Part shown: positions 44,774 to 53,244 of the stretch, one piece after another | Position numbering within the stretch: the first letter of the stretch is position 1 | Layout of the letters: each line of letters starts with the position of its first letter | From: Edaphocola aurantiacus | GTDB taxonomy: Bacteria > Bacteroidota > Bacteroidia > Chitinophagales > Chitinophagaceae | DNA: 64,000 nucleotides | Reading direction: 5' to 3' | NCBI RefSeq assembly: GCF_019797745.1 | Contig: NZ_VOSI01000004.1 | Coordinates: forward strand, 548,984-612,983 | Program-made: the position numbers and the translations under genes | The notes under the pieces: model-generated | What the model was told of the DNA's origin: nothing | The model's database searches: none | Seen by the model: the letters and a program-made list of their open reading frames with translations, nothing else

Positions 44774-46402
44774 TTATTTGTTAGAATCATTACTCCAGCT
44801 ACCGATATTCGCCATACCCCAGCGGTCCATGCTCGCAAAGGCAAAGTCCGTTTTGTAACGTTGCGGAATATTTTCAGGATTAATGAAAGCACCCATTTCG
44901 TAAGAAGGGAAAATCTCTTCGTAAGTCAGCATTGAGTTCAAGGAAATACGACGGTAGATATGAGAGCGGGTCAGCTCTTCTTTGCTGCTTAAACCTGCAG
45001 CGCCCAGCAGTTCTACAAAGTTTTCAATTGTATATTTATGGAACTGTGCTACACGTGTTTTCTTATCTTCTACTACCAGACCTACTGATAACGTTTTGTC
45101 CTGTGTTGCTACACCTACCGGACACTTATTGGTATTACACATCAGTGCCTGTATACAACCTACCGCCATCATCATTGCACGGGCAGAGTAACAAGCGTCT
45201 GCACCCAGAGCCATTGCTCTTACCAGGTGGAAACCGCTGGTCATTTTACCGGAAGCCAGTACTTTAATGTGTTTTTTGATATCCAAACCTCTGAGGATGT
45301 TAGAAACGAAATCCAGACCATCCAGTAAAGGAGCACCTACATAGTTAGAAAACTCTTGCGGCGCTGCACCAGTACCACCTTCACCACCATCTACAGTAAT
45401 AAAGTCAGGATAAATATCCAGGGCCATCATCGCTTTACAAATACTGATGAATTCAGATTTGTGACCGATACATAATTTGAATCCTACCGGTTTACCACCA
45501 CTTAATTCTCTCAGTTTCTGTACGAACTGGATCAACTCTTTTGGCGTATTGAAGGCAGAGTGGAATGGAGGAGATGCCACCAGTGTATACGGCTGGATCG
45601 CACGGATTGCGGCAATTTCCGGAGTGTTTTTAGCAGCAGGCAGGATACCACCATGACCTGGTTTAGCACCTTGGGAAATTTTGATCTCGATCATTTTCAC
45701 ATTATCCAGCTGTGCTTTCTCCGCAAACAGTTCCGGAGAGAAACCTCCGTTTGCATCACGGCAGCCGAAATAACCGGTACCGATCTGCCAGATAATGTCA
45801 CCACCATGTTTCAGGTGATAAGGACTCAAGCCACCCTCTCCGGTATTATGAGCAAAGCCACCGATTTGTGCACCGGCATTCATTGATTCAACCGCGTTAG
45901 AGCTCAGTGAACCATAACTCATCGCTGAGATATTATAAATACTCAGGTCATAAGGTTTGGAACAATCTTTATTGCCCACCAGTACGCGCGGATTGTGATT
46001 CAGTGATTTGAAATCTTTTGGAGCAATAGAGTGACACATCCATTCATAACCCTCGGCATAAACATCCAGTTGGGTACCGAAAGGCATGGTATCGTTCTCT
46101 TTTTTAGCTCTCTGGTAAATTGTAGAACGATCGATTCTGTTGATCGGACGACCATCAATGTCACTTTCTACGAAATACTGATAAATTTTCGGGCGCATAT
46201 CTTCCATGAACCAACGCAGTCTGCCAAACACGGGATAAATACGCATGATCGAGTGCTTGGTTTGGAACATGTCGTAATACCCCAATGCGGTGAGCAAGAC
46301 CGTAATCCCGAAGAATACATACCAGTTTTTACTTAAGAAAACAGATAAGCCCAATGTTAGTATGACTAACAAGGTCGAAATAATGATAAACCCCTTACGC
46401 AT
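44774..46402 (-). CDS. FMN-binding glutamate synthase family protein
   Basis: 542 residues. Two N-terminal membrane helices (about 5-40) precede a domain like the FMN/synthase part of GltB: GAQIGGFAHNTGEGGLSPYH, IEIKISQGAKPGHGGILPAA, FITVDGGEGGTGAAP and ALGADACYSARAMMMAVGC. The 3Fe-4S pattern CIQALMCNTNKC (C-x5-C-x4-C) is present. The glutamine amidotransferase domain is absent, so it is not a complete glutamate synthase. It is probably a membrane-bound oxidoreductase using FMN, with substrate unknown. Confidence 0.92.
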   Translation of the reverse strand: MRKGFIIISTLLVILTLGLSVFLSKNWYVFFGITVLLTALGYYDMFQTKHSIMRIYPVFGRLRWFMEDMRPKIYQYFVESDIDGRPINRIDRSTIYQRAKKENDTMPFGTQLDVYAEGYEWMCHSIAPKDFKSLNHNPRVLVGNKDCSKPYDLSIYNISAMSYGSLSSNAVESMNAGAQIGGFAHNTGEGGLSPYHLKHGGDIIWQIGTGYFGCRDANGGFSPELFAEKAQLDNVKMIEIKISQGAKPGHGGILPAAKNTPEIAAIRAIQPYTLVASPPFHSAFNTPKELIQFVQKLRELSGGKPVGFKLCIGHKSEFISICKAMMALDIYPDFITVDGGEGGTGAAPQEFSNYVGAPLLDGLDFVSNILRGLDIKKHIKVLASGKMTSGFHLVRAMALGADACYSARAMMMAVGCIQALMCNTNKCPVGVATQDKTLSVGLVVEDKKTRVAQFHKYTIENFVELLGAAGLSSKEELTRSHIYRRISLNSMLTYEEIFPSYEMGAFINPENIPQRYKTDFAFASMDRWGMANIGSWSNDSNK

Positions 46403-46533
46403 GATACTTTTTATCTACTTTTTTTTAAACAATCCGCGAACTTAAAACGAATAAATTACTTAATCAAATAAATAACAAAGCTTTGTAGTGTCAGAAAGTT
46501 TTTAAAACACGTATAAGCCAATACAGTACTGGT

Positions 46534-47022
46534 TTACAGCATTTTACTGCCAAAAGAAAAAGGAAGCAGTTCTTTTGCATCTTTAACAGATAGGATAGTG
46601 CCATCGGCACTGCACATTAATATATGTATCGCTGCCTGCTGGCGTTGCGATACTTCATTAATCACCTGTCTGCAGATACCACAGGGAGATAAAACCTCAT
46701 GCATCATCGACGGATCGATCTGCTTTTTGGTATAGGTAATGGCAATAGCGGTAACCGTAACACCGGGATGCAGGACGGCAGCTGTATGCAGAGCAACCCT
46801 TTCGGCGCAGGTACCGGCAGGAAAAGAGGCATTTTCCTGGTTACTGCCTCTGATTATCTGCCCATTGGCCAGTAAGACAGCCGCACCGACCTGAAATCCT
46901 GAGTATGGAGCATACGCAAGATGCTCAGCCGCATACTGCGCTTCCCGGATCAGTTCCTGTAAAGAAGGTTCCAGGGCCGCAGCCTCTGGAAAAATATCAT
47001 ACTCTAGCCGTACAGATGGCAT
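46534..47022 (-). CDS. cdd: Cytidine deaminase
   Basis: 162 residues. It turns cytidine or deoxycytidine into the uridine form in pyrimidine salvage. The zinc site is made by CAERVAL (Cys and catalytic Glu) and PCGICRQV (two Cys), as in tetrameric deaminases. YAPYSGFQVGAAVLLANG and the ending LLPFSFG fit too. Single gene, with no partner in the window. Confidence 0.95.
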   Translation of the reverse strand: MPSVRLEYDIFPEAAALEPSLQELIREAQYAAEHLAYAPYSGFQVGAAVLLANGQIIRGSNQENASFPAGTCAERVALHTAAVLHPGVTVTAIAITYTKKQIDPSMMHEVLSPCGICRQVINEVSQRQQAAIHILMCSADGTILSVKDAKELLPFSFGSKML

Positions 47023-47112
47023 ACTATATATTATATGATTATACGCAATATACTGAAATATAATATAACATATGCTAAACTTATTTTAGAACCGGAATGA
47101 AAAAGTATAGGC

Positions 47113-47120
47113 TATATTTG
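47113..47120 (+). promoter_or_regulatory. -7 element of sppA
   Basis: TATATTTG matches TAnnTTTG 37 nt before the sppA start. No TTG is seen about 20 nt upstream. Confidence 0.5.
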
Positions 47121-47157
47121 CGCTGTAAAACAATTTGCTGCGGCAGATATAATATAT

Positions 47158-48975
47158 ATGCAAGAAACAGTTAATCATAGTTCAGGTATGAAAGGATTTT
47201 GGAAGTATTTTCTGGCCTCATTGCTGGCCATAGTAGTATCGGGGATACTGCTCATGTTTATTTTCTTTGGATTTATGGGCGCATTGGCCAGTTCGGTAAC
47301 GAGCAGCCAGGTAGCCGTGATCAAGTCCAACAGTATACTGGAGATAGACCTGTCCAAACCCATCAGTGAGATTCCGCAGGCCAATATCCTGTCGGCCATT
47401 ACCGGCGGTGCCCCTGCTGCAGAAGTCGGTTTGTTCGAAGTATTGAGCGCCATTGAAATGGCTAAAACGGACGAGCACATCAAGGGTATATTTTTAAAAG
47501 CCGGTGGTAACAGCAATGGCTGGGCTACTTCCCAGCAATTACGTAAAGCGCTGGAAAGCTTCAAAAGCAGTGGCAAGTTTATTTATGCCTATGCAGATGG
47601 CATTACCCAGAAGGCATATTATGTTGCTTCGGTTGCAGATAGCGTATTCATCAATCCGGTTGGTAATGTAGAGCTTAAAGGCTTGAGTACCAATATTATG
47701 TTCTATAAAGGACTGTTAGATAAACTGGAAGTACAACCTGAAATCTTCTATTGTGGCAAGTTCAAAAGCGCGACCGAGCCGCTGAGAGCCTATAAAATGA
47801 CAGATGAAAATCGTACCCAGATCTCGGCCTACCAGAATGATCTGTGGGCAGAAATGGTTGGAGTAGTCGTGCAGCATACAGGTATGGATAGTACCACGGT
47901 GGATTCTCTGGTAAATGCCGGCGCGATCCAAACCAGTGCAGATGCTATTCAGTATAAACTGGCAGACGGACTGAAATACCAGGATGAGGTAGAGCAATTG
48001 CTGAAAGCAAAATCCGGTATTGATGCAGATAAAGAACTGAATTTTGCCTCTCTGTCTGATTATAAAAGCAGGTTATCGCAGAAACCAAGCAGTAATCACA
48101 TCGCTTTACTGATCGCAGAAGGTTCTATTATAGATGGCAAAGCCGGCGCTAATTCCGGTTCTGTTATTGCCTCCGACGATTTTATTAAAGAGATCCGCAG
48201 GGTAAGAGACGATGAATCGATAAAAGCAGTGGTGTTGAGAGTCAATTCTCCGGGAGGATCGGCGCTGGCCTCTGAAAACATCCTTCGCGAACTGCAGTTA
48301 TTAAAAGCCAAGAAGAAACTGGTGACCTCTATGGGTGATTATGCCGCTTCAGGTGGTTATTATATTGCCTGTCAGTCCGATAGTGTATTTGCCATGCCTA
48401 ATACCATCACCGGTAGTATTGGGGTGTTTGGGGTGATGATGAATACGGAGAAACTGTTTAATAATAAACTGGGCATTACTTTTGATGTAGAAAAGACCGC
48501 GCCAATGGCAGATATGGGTGATATGAACAGACCGTTTACCGAGCGGGAGCGCCAGATCATTCAGCATGGAGTAGATACTATATATAGCACCTTTAAAAGT
48601 CGTGTAGCAGCAGGCCGTAAGCTGGATATTGCTTATGTAGACAGCGTAGGACAGGGTAGAGTATGGACTGGTAAGGCAGCCCTGAATCTGCACCTGGTAG
48701 ATGGCCTGGGCGGTATGGACAGAGCGATAAAAGCAGCAGCGAGTCTGGCGGGCATCAGCGAGTACAGGGTAGTGACCTTTCCAAAACCGACTTCGGATAT
48801 TGAACGCCTGCTGAAGATGGTGAATGGTAAAGATGCAAATAGTGCATTATTAACCAAGCAATTGGTACAGAACGAATTAGGCTTTAGCTTTGATGCATAT
48901 CAACAGTTTAAGCTGCTGATGAATAACCGTAACCAGGTATGGATGATGTTACCTTTCTTACCCGAAACGAAATAA
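47158..48975 (+). CDS. sppA: Signal peptide peptidase SppA (67K type)
   Basis: 605 residues, the long bacterial form with two ClpP-like domains. One N-terminal membrane helix (about 15-40, SLLAIVVSGILLMFIFFGF) places it in the inner membrane facing the periplasm. Catalytic Lys203 lies in FKSATEP and Ser398 in DYAASGGYYIA. VNSPGGSALASE and NTITGSIGVFG are also typical. It cuts leftover signal peptides. An inner ATG at 47188 (MKGFWKYF) could also be the start. Confidence 0.95.
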   Translation: MQETVNHSSGMKGFWKYFLASLLAIVVSGILLMFIFFGFMGALASSVTSSQVAVIKSNSILEIDLSKPISEIPQANILSAITGGAPAAEVGLFEVLSAIEMAKTDEHIKGIFLKAGGNSNGWATSQQLRKALESFKSSGKFIYAYADGITQKAYYVASVADSVFINPVGNVELKGLSTNIMFYKGLLDKLEVQPEIFYCGKFKSATEPLRAYKMTDENRTQISAYQNDLWAEMVGVVVQHTGMDSTTVDSLVNAGAIQTSADAIQYKLADGLKYQDEVEQLLKAKSGIDADKELNFASLSDYKSRLSQKPSSNHIALLIAEGSIIDGKAGANSGSVIASDDFIKEIRRVRDDESIKAVVLRVNSPGGSALASENILRELQLLKAKKKLVTSMGDYAASGGYYIACQSDSVFAMPNTITGSIGVFGVMMNTEKLFNNKLGITFDVEKTAPMADMGDMNRPFTERERQIIQHGVDTIYSTFKSRVAAGRKLDIAYVDSVGQGRVWTGKAALNLHLVDGLGGMDRAIKAAASLAGISEYRVVTFPKPTSDIERLLKMVNGKDANSALLTKQLVQNELGFSFDAYQQFKLLMNNRNQVWMMLPFLPETK

Positions 48976-49037
48976 GGTTACGATTCCTTAAACAAACAAA
49001 TTAGGCTGAATATACTCGTTGTATCATGGATATGCAG

Positions 49038-49045
49038 TATATTTG
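49038..49045 (+). promoter_or_regulatory. Putative -7 element of the E2 gene
   Basis: TATATTTG matches TAnnTTTG, 38 nt before the start at 49084. The nearest TTG is only 16 nt upstream. Confidence 0.45.
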
Positions 49046-49083
49046 GAGGTTGAAAATTAAATACAAACACGAACAAACATATT

Positions 49084-50673
49084 ATGGCTGAAGTAGTACG
49101 TATGCCCTTATTAAGTGATACCATGAAAGAAGGTGTTATCGCGGGCTGGCACAAGAAAGTTGGAGATAAGGTAAAAGCGGACGATGTAATTGCAGATGTG
49201 GAAACAGATAAGGCAACTATGGAAGTAATGCCCTATGTCGACGGTACCATTTTATACATCAGCGACAAAAAGAATATTCCGGTAAACGATATTTTAGCTA
49301 TTATAGGCAAAGAGGGTGAGGATATATCTTCTTACCTGAATGAATCTGCTGCGCCTGCAGCACCTGCTGAAGCCACTCCGGCTCCGGCGGCAACTGCACC
49401 TGCTGCAGCGGCTCCGGTTGCTGCTCCGGATACCTCACTGGCAAGTGTAATTCAGATGCCATTGTTGAGTGATACCATGAAAGAAGGTAAGATCGCGGCA
49501 TGGCTTAAGAATGTTGGTGATACGGTTAAATCTGACGATGTTATCGCAGAGGTAGAAACCGATAAAGCGACAATGGAAGTAATGCCTTACGCTGATGGTG
49601 TATTATTATACCAGGCCGTTCCTGCGGGACAAGGCGTACCGGTAAATGGTGTTATGGCTATCGTGGGTAAAGCGGGTACAGATGTACAACCATACCTGGA
49701 TTACTATGCACAAAAAGATAAAGCACCTGCTGCTGAAAGCACTTCAGCTCCGGCACCAGCTGCATCTGCTCCTGCAACACCTGCAGCGGAGACAAAGACA
49801 GAAAGCGATGACAGCCGTGTGAAAATCTCTCCTCTGGCGAGAAAAATGGCTAAAGATAAAGGTATCACCCTCTCTGAGCTGAAGGGCAGCGGAGATGGTG
49901 GCCGTATTATAAAGAAAGACGTAGAGAATTATGTACCTGCTGCTAAAGCAAGCACAGCTTCCGGTACGGCTGCACCTGTAATTGCAGGTCAGGAATCTCA
50001 TACAGACATTGAGTTATCTCAAATGAGAAAGGTAATTGCACAACGCCTGAGCGAGAGCATGTTTACCGCCCCTCACTTCTACCTGAAGATATCTGTAAAT
50101 ATGGATAAAGCGATGGATGCCCGTACGGCAATGAACGCTATATCTGAATCCAAAATTTCCTTCAATGACCTGGTGATCAAAGCATCTGCAATGGCACTGC
50201 GTAAGCACCCTGCTGTAAACAGCAGCTGGATGGGCGATTTCGTAAGAGAAAACCACCATATCCATATCGGTACTGCAGTAGCTATCGAAGACGGCCTGAT
50301 CGTTCCGGTAGTGAAATTTGCAGATCAGAAACCGCTGTCGGCTATTGCTGCAGAAGCGAAAACACTGGTTAAAAAAGCAAAAGATAAAAAACTGCAACCA
50401 CAGGAATTTACCGGTAATACCTTTACCATATCTAACCTGGGTATGATGGATATCGATGAATTTACGGCAATCATCAATCCACCGGATAGCTGTATCCTGG
50501 CGGTAGGTAAAATCGAAGCAACTCCGGTTGTAGAGAACGGTGAAATCGTGGTACGTAATATCATGAAACTGACCCTGAGCTGCGACCACCGTGTGGTAGA
50601 TGGTGCTGTGGGTGCTTCATTCCTGCAAACACTGAAAGCATACCTGGAAAACCCGGTAACGATGCTAGTATAA
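49084..50673 (+). CDS. Pyruvate dehydrogenase E2, dihydrolipoyllysine acetyltransferase
   Basis: 529 residues. Two lipoyl domains carry the target lysines Lys43 and Lys161, each in ETDKATMEV. They are joined by Ala/Pro-rich linkers. An E1/E3-binding domain follows (about 245-280, ISPLARKMAKDKGITLSELK), then the catalytic domain (about 300-529) with His502 in DHRVVDG. MPLLSDTMKEG shows the pyruvate-dehydrogenase type. E1 and E3 genes are not beside it, so E2 is expressed alone here. Confidence 0.95.
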   Translation: MAEVVRMPLLSDTMKEGVIAGWHKKVGDKVKADDVIADVETDKATMEVMPYVDGTILYISDKKNIPVNDILAIIGKEGEDISSYLNESAAPAAPAEATPAPAATAPAAAAPVAAPDTSLASVIQMPLLSDTMKEGKIAAWLKNVGDTVKSDDVIAEVETDKATMEVMPYADGVLLYQAVPAGQGVPVNGVMAIVGKAGTDVQPYLDYYAQKDKAPAAESTSAPAPAASAPATPAAETKTESDDSRVKISPLARKMAKDKGITLSELKGSGDGGRIIKKDVENYVPAAKASTASGTAAPVIAGQESHTDIELSQMRKVIAQRLSESMFTAPHFYLKISVNMDKAMDARTAMNAISESKISFNDLVIKASAMALRKHPAVNSSWMGDFVRENHHIHIGTAVAIEDGLIVPVVKFADQKPLSAIAAEAKTLVKKAKDKKLQPQEFTGNTFTISNLGMMDIDEFTAIINPPDSCILAVGKIEATPVVENGEIVVRNIMKLTLSCDHRVVDGAVGASFLQTLKAYLENPVTMLV

Positions 50674-50691
50674 GACCTTAACTGGTTTTAC

Positions 50692-50736
50692 ATATAAAAA
50701 ATGCGCTGCAAGATTCTTGCAGCGCATTTTTTATAT
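50692..50736 (+). terminator. Terminator after E2 gene
   Basis: Perfect 21-bp stem (50692-50712 with 50716-50736), 3-nt loop, A and T tracts. Confidence 0.92.
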
Positions 50737-51035
50737 CCTTTATGTTGATTATTTTCTTCTATTAATCAATTTTTAATATATCTATTGATAAATATGTGAT
50801 ATAATTTGATTTTATGTTGAAAATTATCTTCATTTTTGGCCTGTATTAGCCATAATTATACTTCAATTGATCTATGCCAAATGATAATTGTGTAGCCGTT
50901 AATATGTGCACTAAATAACAGCTTCCAGAATCGGACCGGTATGGTAAAGCTCCAGGGGAATGGTTAATACAGGAGCAAATAAATTCCTTCGATAGCCTGT
51001 ATTAAAGTGGAGAAGGTAAAACCACAACTAAACCT
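50737..51035. other. AT-rich intergenic region before the lipoprotein locus
   Basis: 299 nt with no convincing gene. At 50907-50919 the sequence TGCACTAAATAAC is identical to the 3' end of the decayed lipoprotein copy at 52231-52243. Read in frame it gives NCVAVNMCTK and stop, so a third, almost erased relic is possible. Confidence 0.4.
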
Positions 51036-51722
51036 ATGTTTAAGAAATTAACTGCAGCTATGATTGCTGCCTGTGTACTGTCCGTAACCTCCTGCGATAA
51101 GTCAAAGATGACACAGCAGCCGGACAATCAGAAACCTACAACACTTAGTACCATTTCGACGACCACACCAGTATTACATGAAGACCAGGATTTTCGTGCG
51201 ATGTATACCAATGACACAATATTGAGACGCATTTCCGCAGATATGGGAGAAAAGTATTCCAACATTGATTTTGATGCACTGAAAACACAATTACAATCCT
51301 GCACTACAGTTGACCAAATGAGAGGAGTATATACTACCTATGGTATTTCCGAAGGCAACCGGATTGTAGATCTGGCAGTGGCTAATTTCGGTTACCTGCA
51401 ATCCATCAGACAAAAATATCCTTCATTGGCTAATATGAGCCTGGCAGATCTTACGCAACTCTGGTCTGACGAGTGGAATAAGATTATTGTATGGCAAACG
51501 ATAGGATTGACCTGCGGGCAGCAGTATGCACAGGATGTTAAGGATTGTAATGATGCATACGCAAAAACAATGTTTTGGGGAACTGCTGGAGCTTTAATAG
51601 GAGGGGCATTGTCGGGAGGTGCAGCCCTGGCGGGATATGCAGTCTTGGTAGCCGGAGCTATAGCAGATCATCATGGCTGTATCGAACGTGCCCAAAGAGA
51701 TTATAATAATTGTAAAAATTAA
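51036..51722 (+). CDS. Lipoprotein with twin CX10C glycine-rich hairpin
   Basis: 228 residues. MFKKLTAAMIAACVLSVTSC is a lipoprotein signal (Cys20), followed by a Ser/Thr linker and a helical middle region (about 50-150). The last ~70 residues are striking: CGQQYAQDVKDC, then a Gly/Ala hydrophobic hairpin (TAGALIGGALSGGAALAGYA), then CIERAQRDYNNC. Both cysteine pairs have ten residues between them, as if disulfides held a helical hairpin together. I know no named family. The small membrane gene starts 3 nt after the stop, so the two are probably made together. Effector or bacteriocin-like function is only a suggestion. Confidence 0.75.
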   Translation: MFKKLTAAMIAACVLSVTSCDKSKMTQQPDNQKPTTLSTISTTTPVLHEDQDFRAMYTNDTILRRISADMGEKYSNIDFDALKTQLQSCTTVDQMRGVYTTYGISEGNRIVDLAVANFGYLQSIRQKYPSLANMSLADLTQLWSDEWNKIIVWQTIGLTCGQQYAQDVKDCNDAYAKTMFWGTAGALIGGALSGGAALAGYAVLVAGAIADHHGCIERAQRDYNNCKN

Positions 51723-51725
51723 TTT

Positions 51726-52040
51726 ATGACTAGAGATTTAAATAAACGCTACCTGGGCTTTATTGCTATGTTCTTATGTTATGGTTCTGTAATAATTTCC
51801 TTTTTTATACCAAAGGAAATGAAAGATATTAAAGACTGTATAATGAATGTGTCTCTCTTTATAGCCGCTATCTTTTTCGGATTGTTTTTCTATTATAATA
51901 GGGGAAAATGGAAGCGCTTTTTATTTTGGATCCTACTAATGTCTGGCCTGTATTTACTTATAATGTGGGTTTCTAAACCAATGATGGAGGCCCCGTTTGA
52001 ATATCAACCGGTTAAGCAGAATCCGATAGATGCACATTAA
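51726..52040 (+). CDS. Small membrane protein, module + terminal helix
   Basis: 104 residues with three predicted helices. Residues about 6-60 form a two-helix module: KRYLGFIAMFLCYGSVIISF, IPKEMKDIKDC, a second helix and FYYNRGKWKR. A third helix follows (FLFWILLMSGLYLLIMWV). The same module occurs twice in the next gene and once in the gene at 52859. No signal peptide and no known family. It starts 3 nt after the lipoprotein gene, so a partner, anchor or immunity role is possible. Confidence 0.7.
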   Translation: MTRDLNKRYLGFIAMFLCYGSVIISFFIPKEMKDIKDCIMNVSLFIAAIFFGLFFYYNRGKWKRFLFWILLMSGLYLLIMWVSKPMMEAPFEYQPVKQNPIDAH

Positions 52041-52080
52041 AACGTAAAGCAGACACGATATTTAAATGAAACTATAGAAA

Positions 52081-52242
52081 GTAGCTTTTCGGCACAATAG
52101 TTTTTGCCATTTAATAGGTCTTGCCTATGGAGCCGTTCCCGGCCCGGAGTTTGGTTTCTGTTGGACAATAGCTTGTGCAAGCATTGCGCATACTAATTGT
52201 TTAGATCGAGCCCTCATAAATTATAATAATTGCACTAAATAA
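52081..52242 (+). pseudogene. Decayed 3' end of a second twin-Cys lipoprotein gene
   Basis: An open frame without start codon that ends GLAYGAVPGPEFGFCW...ACASIAHTN, CLDRALINYNNCTK and stop at 52240-52242. The last part aligns with the end of the intact lipoprotein (CIERAQRDYNNCKN): same CX10C spacing, same D/E-R-A and Y-N-N-C. A stop codon in this frame lies just upstream at 52075-52077 and no signal-peptide region is left. It sits 7 nt before the next membrane gene, as the intact lipoprotein sits before its own. Confidence 0.7.
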
Positions 52243-52249
52243 CGATTGT

Positions 52250-52675
52250 ATGCGCACAACATATCAGAAACAATGGCTGGCTTATGTAGCTTTATTCATT
52301 TGCGGTGTAAGTGTTCTCATTCCTGCCAATGGTAATTCAACGATTAAGTTTGCCCAATTTGCAGCACTGCTCATAGCGGGTATCCTTGCATTTATTTACA
52401 TGTACTATAATATCCGTAAGCAAGCTGGTATTAATAAAAAATGGCTAGGCGTTATTGTCTTATTTATAGCATTCTTCAGTATTCCTATTTCCTCTTATCG
52501 TAATGAGACAATTATGATGGCTAAAAATATCGCTCTGGCAATAAACTTTATACTGGTGTTGATTTTTCTATATTACAACAGGCATAATAAAGTATTAATG
52601 AAACGTGGCATCCTGGTAGGGCTGGCTTTTGCTGCGATCGGAGTGATGACATACTATTTTAAAACTGCAAGATAA
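52250..52675 (+). CDS. Small membrane protein, two modules + terminal helix
   Basis: 141 residues with five predicted helices. It has an internal duplication: residues about 7-57 (KQWLAYVALFICGVSVLIPA ... YYNIRKQ) and about 64-116 (KKWLGVIVLFIAFFSIPISS ... YYNRHNK) repeat the same two-helix module, and a last helix follows (GILVGLAFAAIGVMTYYF). The module is that of the gene at 51726. It lies directly behind the decayed lipoprotein copy. Function unknown. Confidence 0.7.
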   Translation: MRTTYQKQWLAYVALFICGVSVLIPANGNSTIKFAQFAALLIAGILAFIYMYYNIRKQAGINKKWLGVIVLFIAFFSIPISSYRNETIMMAKNIALAINFILVLIFLYYNRHNKVLMKRGILVGLAFAAIGVMTYYFKTAR

Positions 52676-52694
52676 ATATTCAACTGTAAAACAT

Positions 52695-52726
52695 TATCTG
52701 GCAATAGTTATAGCTATTGCCAGATA
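52695..52726 (+). terminator. Hairpin after the second membrane gene
   Basis: Perfect 13-bp stem TATCTGGCAATAG / CTATTGCCAGATA, 6-nt loop. The T tract is weak. Confidence 0.6.
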
Positions 52727-52858
52727 TTATAGAAATGAAGTCTGATGATAGTGCCATTCTCGAAGTAAGTAGCCAAATTGTTACGGCCCAGATTAGCCGG
52801 TAAGCTACCATTTTCTTTCGTTCTGTTACATCAACTTTATCCAATAAACCTACTGCTT

Positions 52859-53116
52859 ATGTTTAAAACATTATTCAACAAAAAGGATTTTCTCGGCTGG
52901 ATATTGCTGACCATCAGTGCCTGTTTATCGTATGCGCTTTCTCTTTTGCCGAAGGAGATGCGCGAGGTAAAACATCGGGTGGGATTAATATACCTGTCTT
53001 TATTACTCCTATTGCTCCTGGTGGCTTGTCATCGCCGCAAGCTGAATGCTTATGAACTGGGTTTAAGCATTGTCGTGTTGCTCCTGGTGGGTGCTTATGT
53101 GTTTTTTTCGATATAG
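52859..53116 (+). CDS. Small membrane protein, module + terminal helix
   Basis: 85 residues with three predicted helices: FLGWILLTISACLSYALSLL, VGLIYLSLLLLLLLVAC and LGLSIVVLLLVGAYVFFSI. The segment LPKEMREVKHR between helices 1 and 2 corresponds to IPKEMKDIKDC of the gene at 51726, and CHRRKLN takes the place of YYNRGKW. I therefore read it as a diverged third family member. No lipoprotein copy is visible before it. ATG 52859 is used because it starts the family-like part (MFKTLFNKKDF). Confidence 0.65.
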   Translation: MFKTLFNKKDFLGWILLTISACLSYALSLLPKEMREVKHRVGLIYLSLLLLLLLVACHRRKLNAYELGLSIVVLLLVGAYVFFSI

Positions 53117-53215
53117 CCGTGTAGCAGGGCTATAAAAGCCTGCCTGGGTTAATTAAGGTTAAACAGGGCTTGATTAACCTTAATTAACCGGGTACTCTGC
53201 ATCACGGCTTTTATT
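53115..53215. repeat. Nested inverted-repeat element
   Basis: Outer arms AGCCGTG (53115-53121) and CACGGCT (53203-53209), next GCAG (53124-53127) and CTGC (53197-53200), inner perfect 16-bp arms GGTTAATTAAGGTTAA (53147-53162) and its complement (53174-53189). An alternative local hairpin is GCAGG...CCTGC (53124-53144). T residues follow the outer arm, so termination is one reading. Confidence 0.75.
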
Positions 53216-53219
53216 TTTG
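53212..53219 (+). promoter_or_regulatory. -7 element of the first serine protease gene
   Basis: TATTTTTG matches TAnnTTTG 25 nt before the start at 53245, directly behind the nested inverted repeat. Confidence 0.5.
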
Positions 53220-53244
53220 ATGAAAATTAAATGAAGCATTCTTT

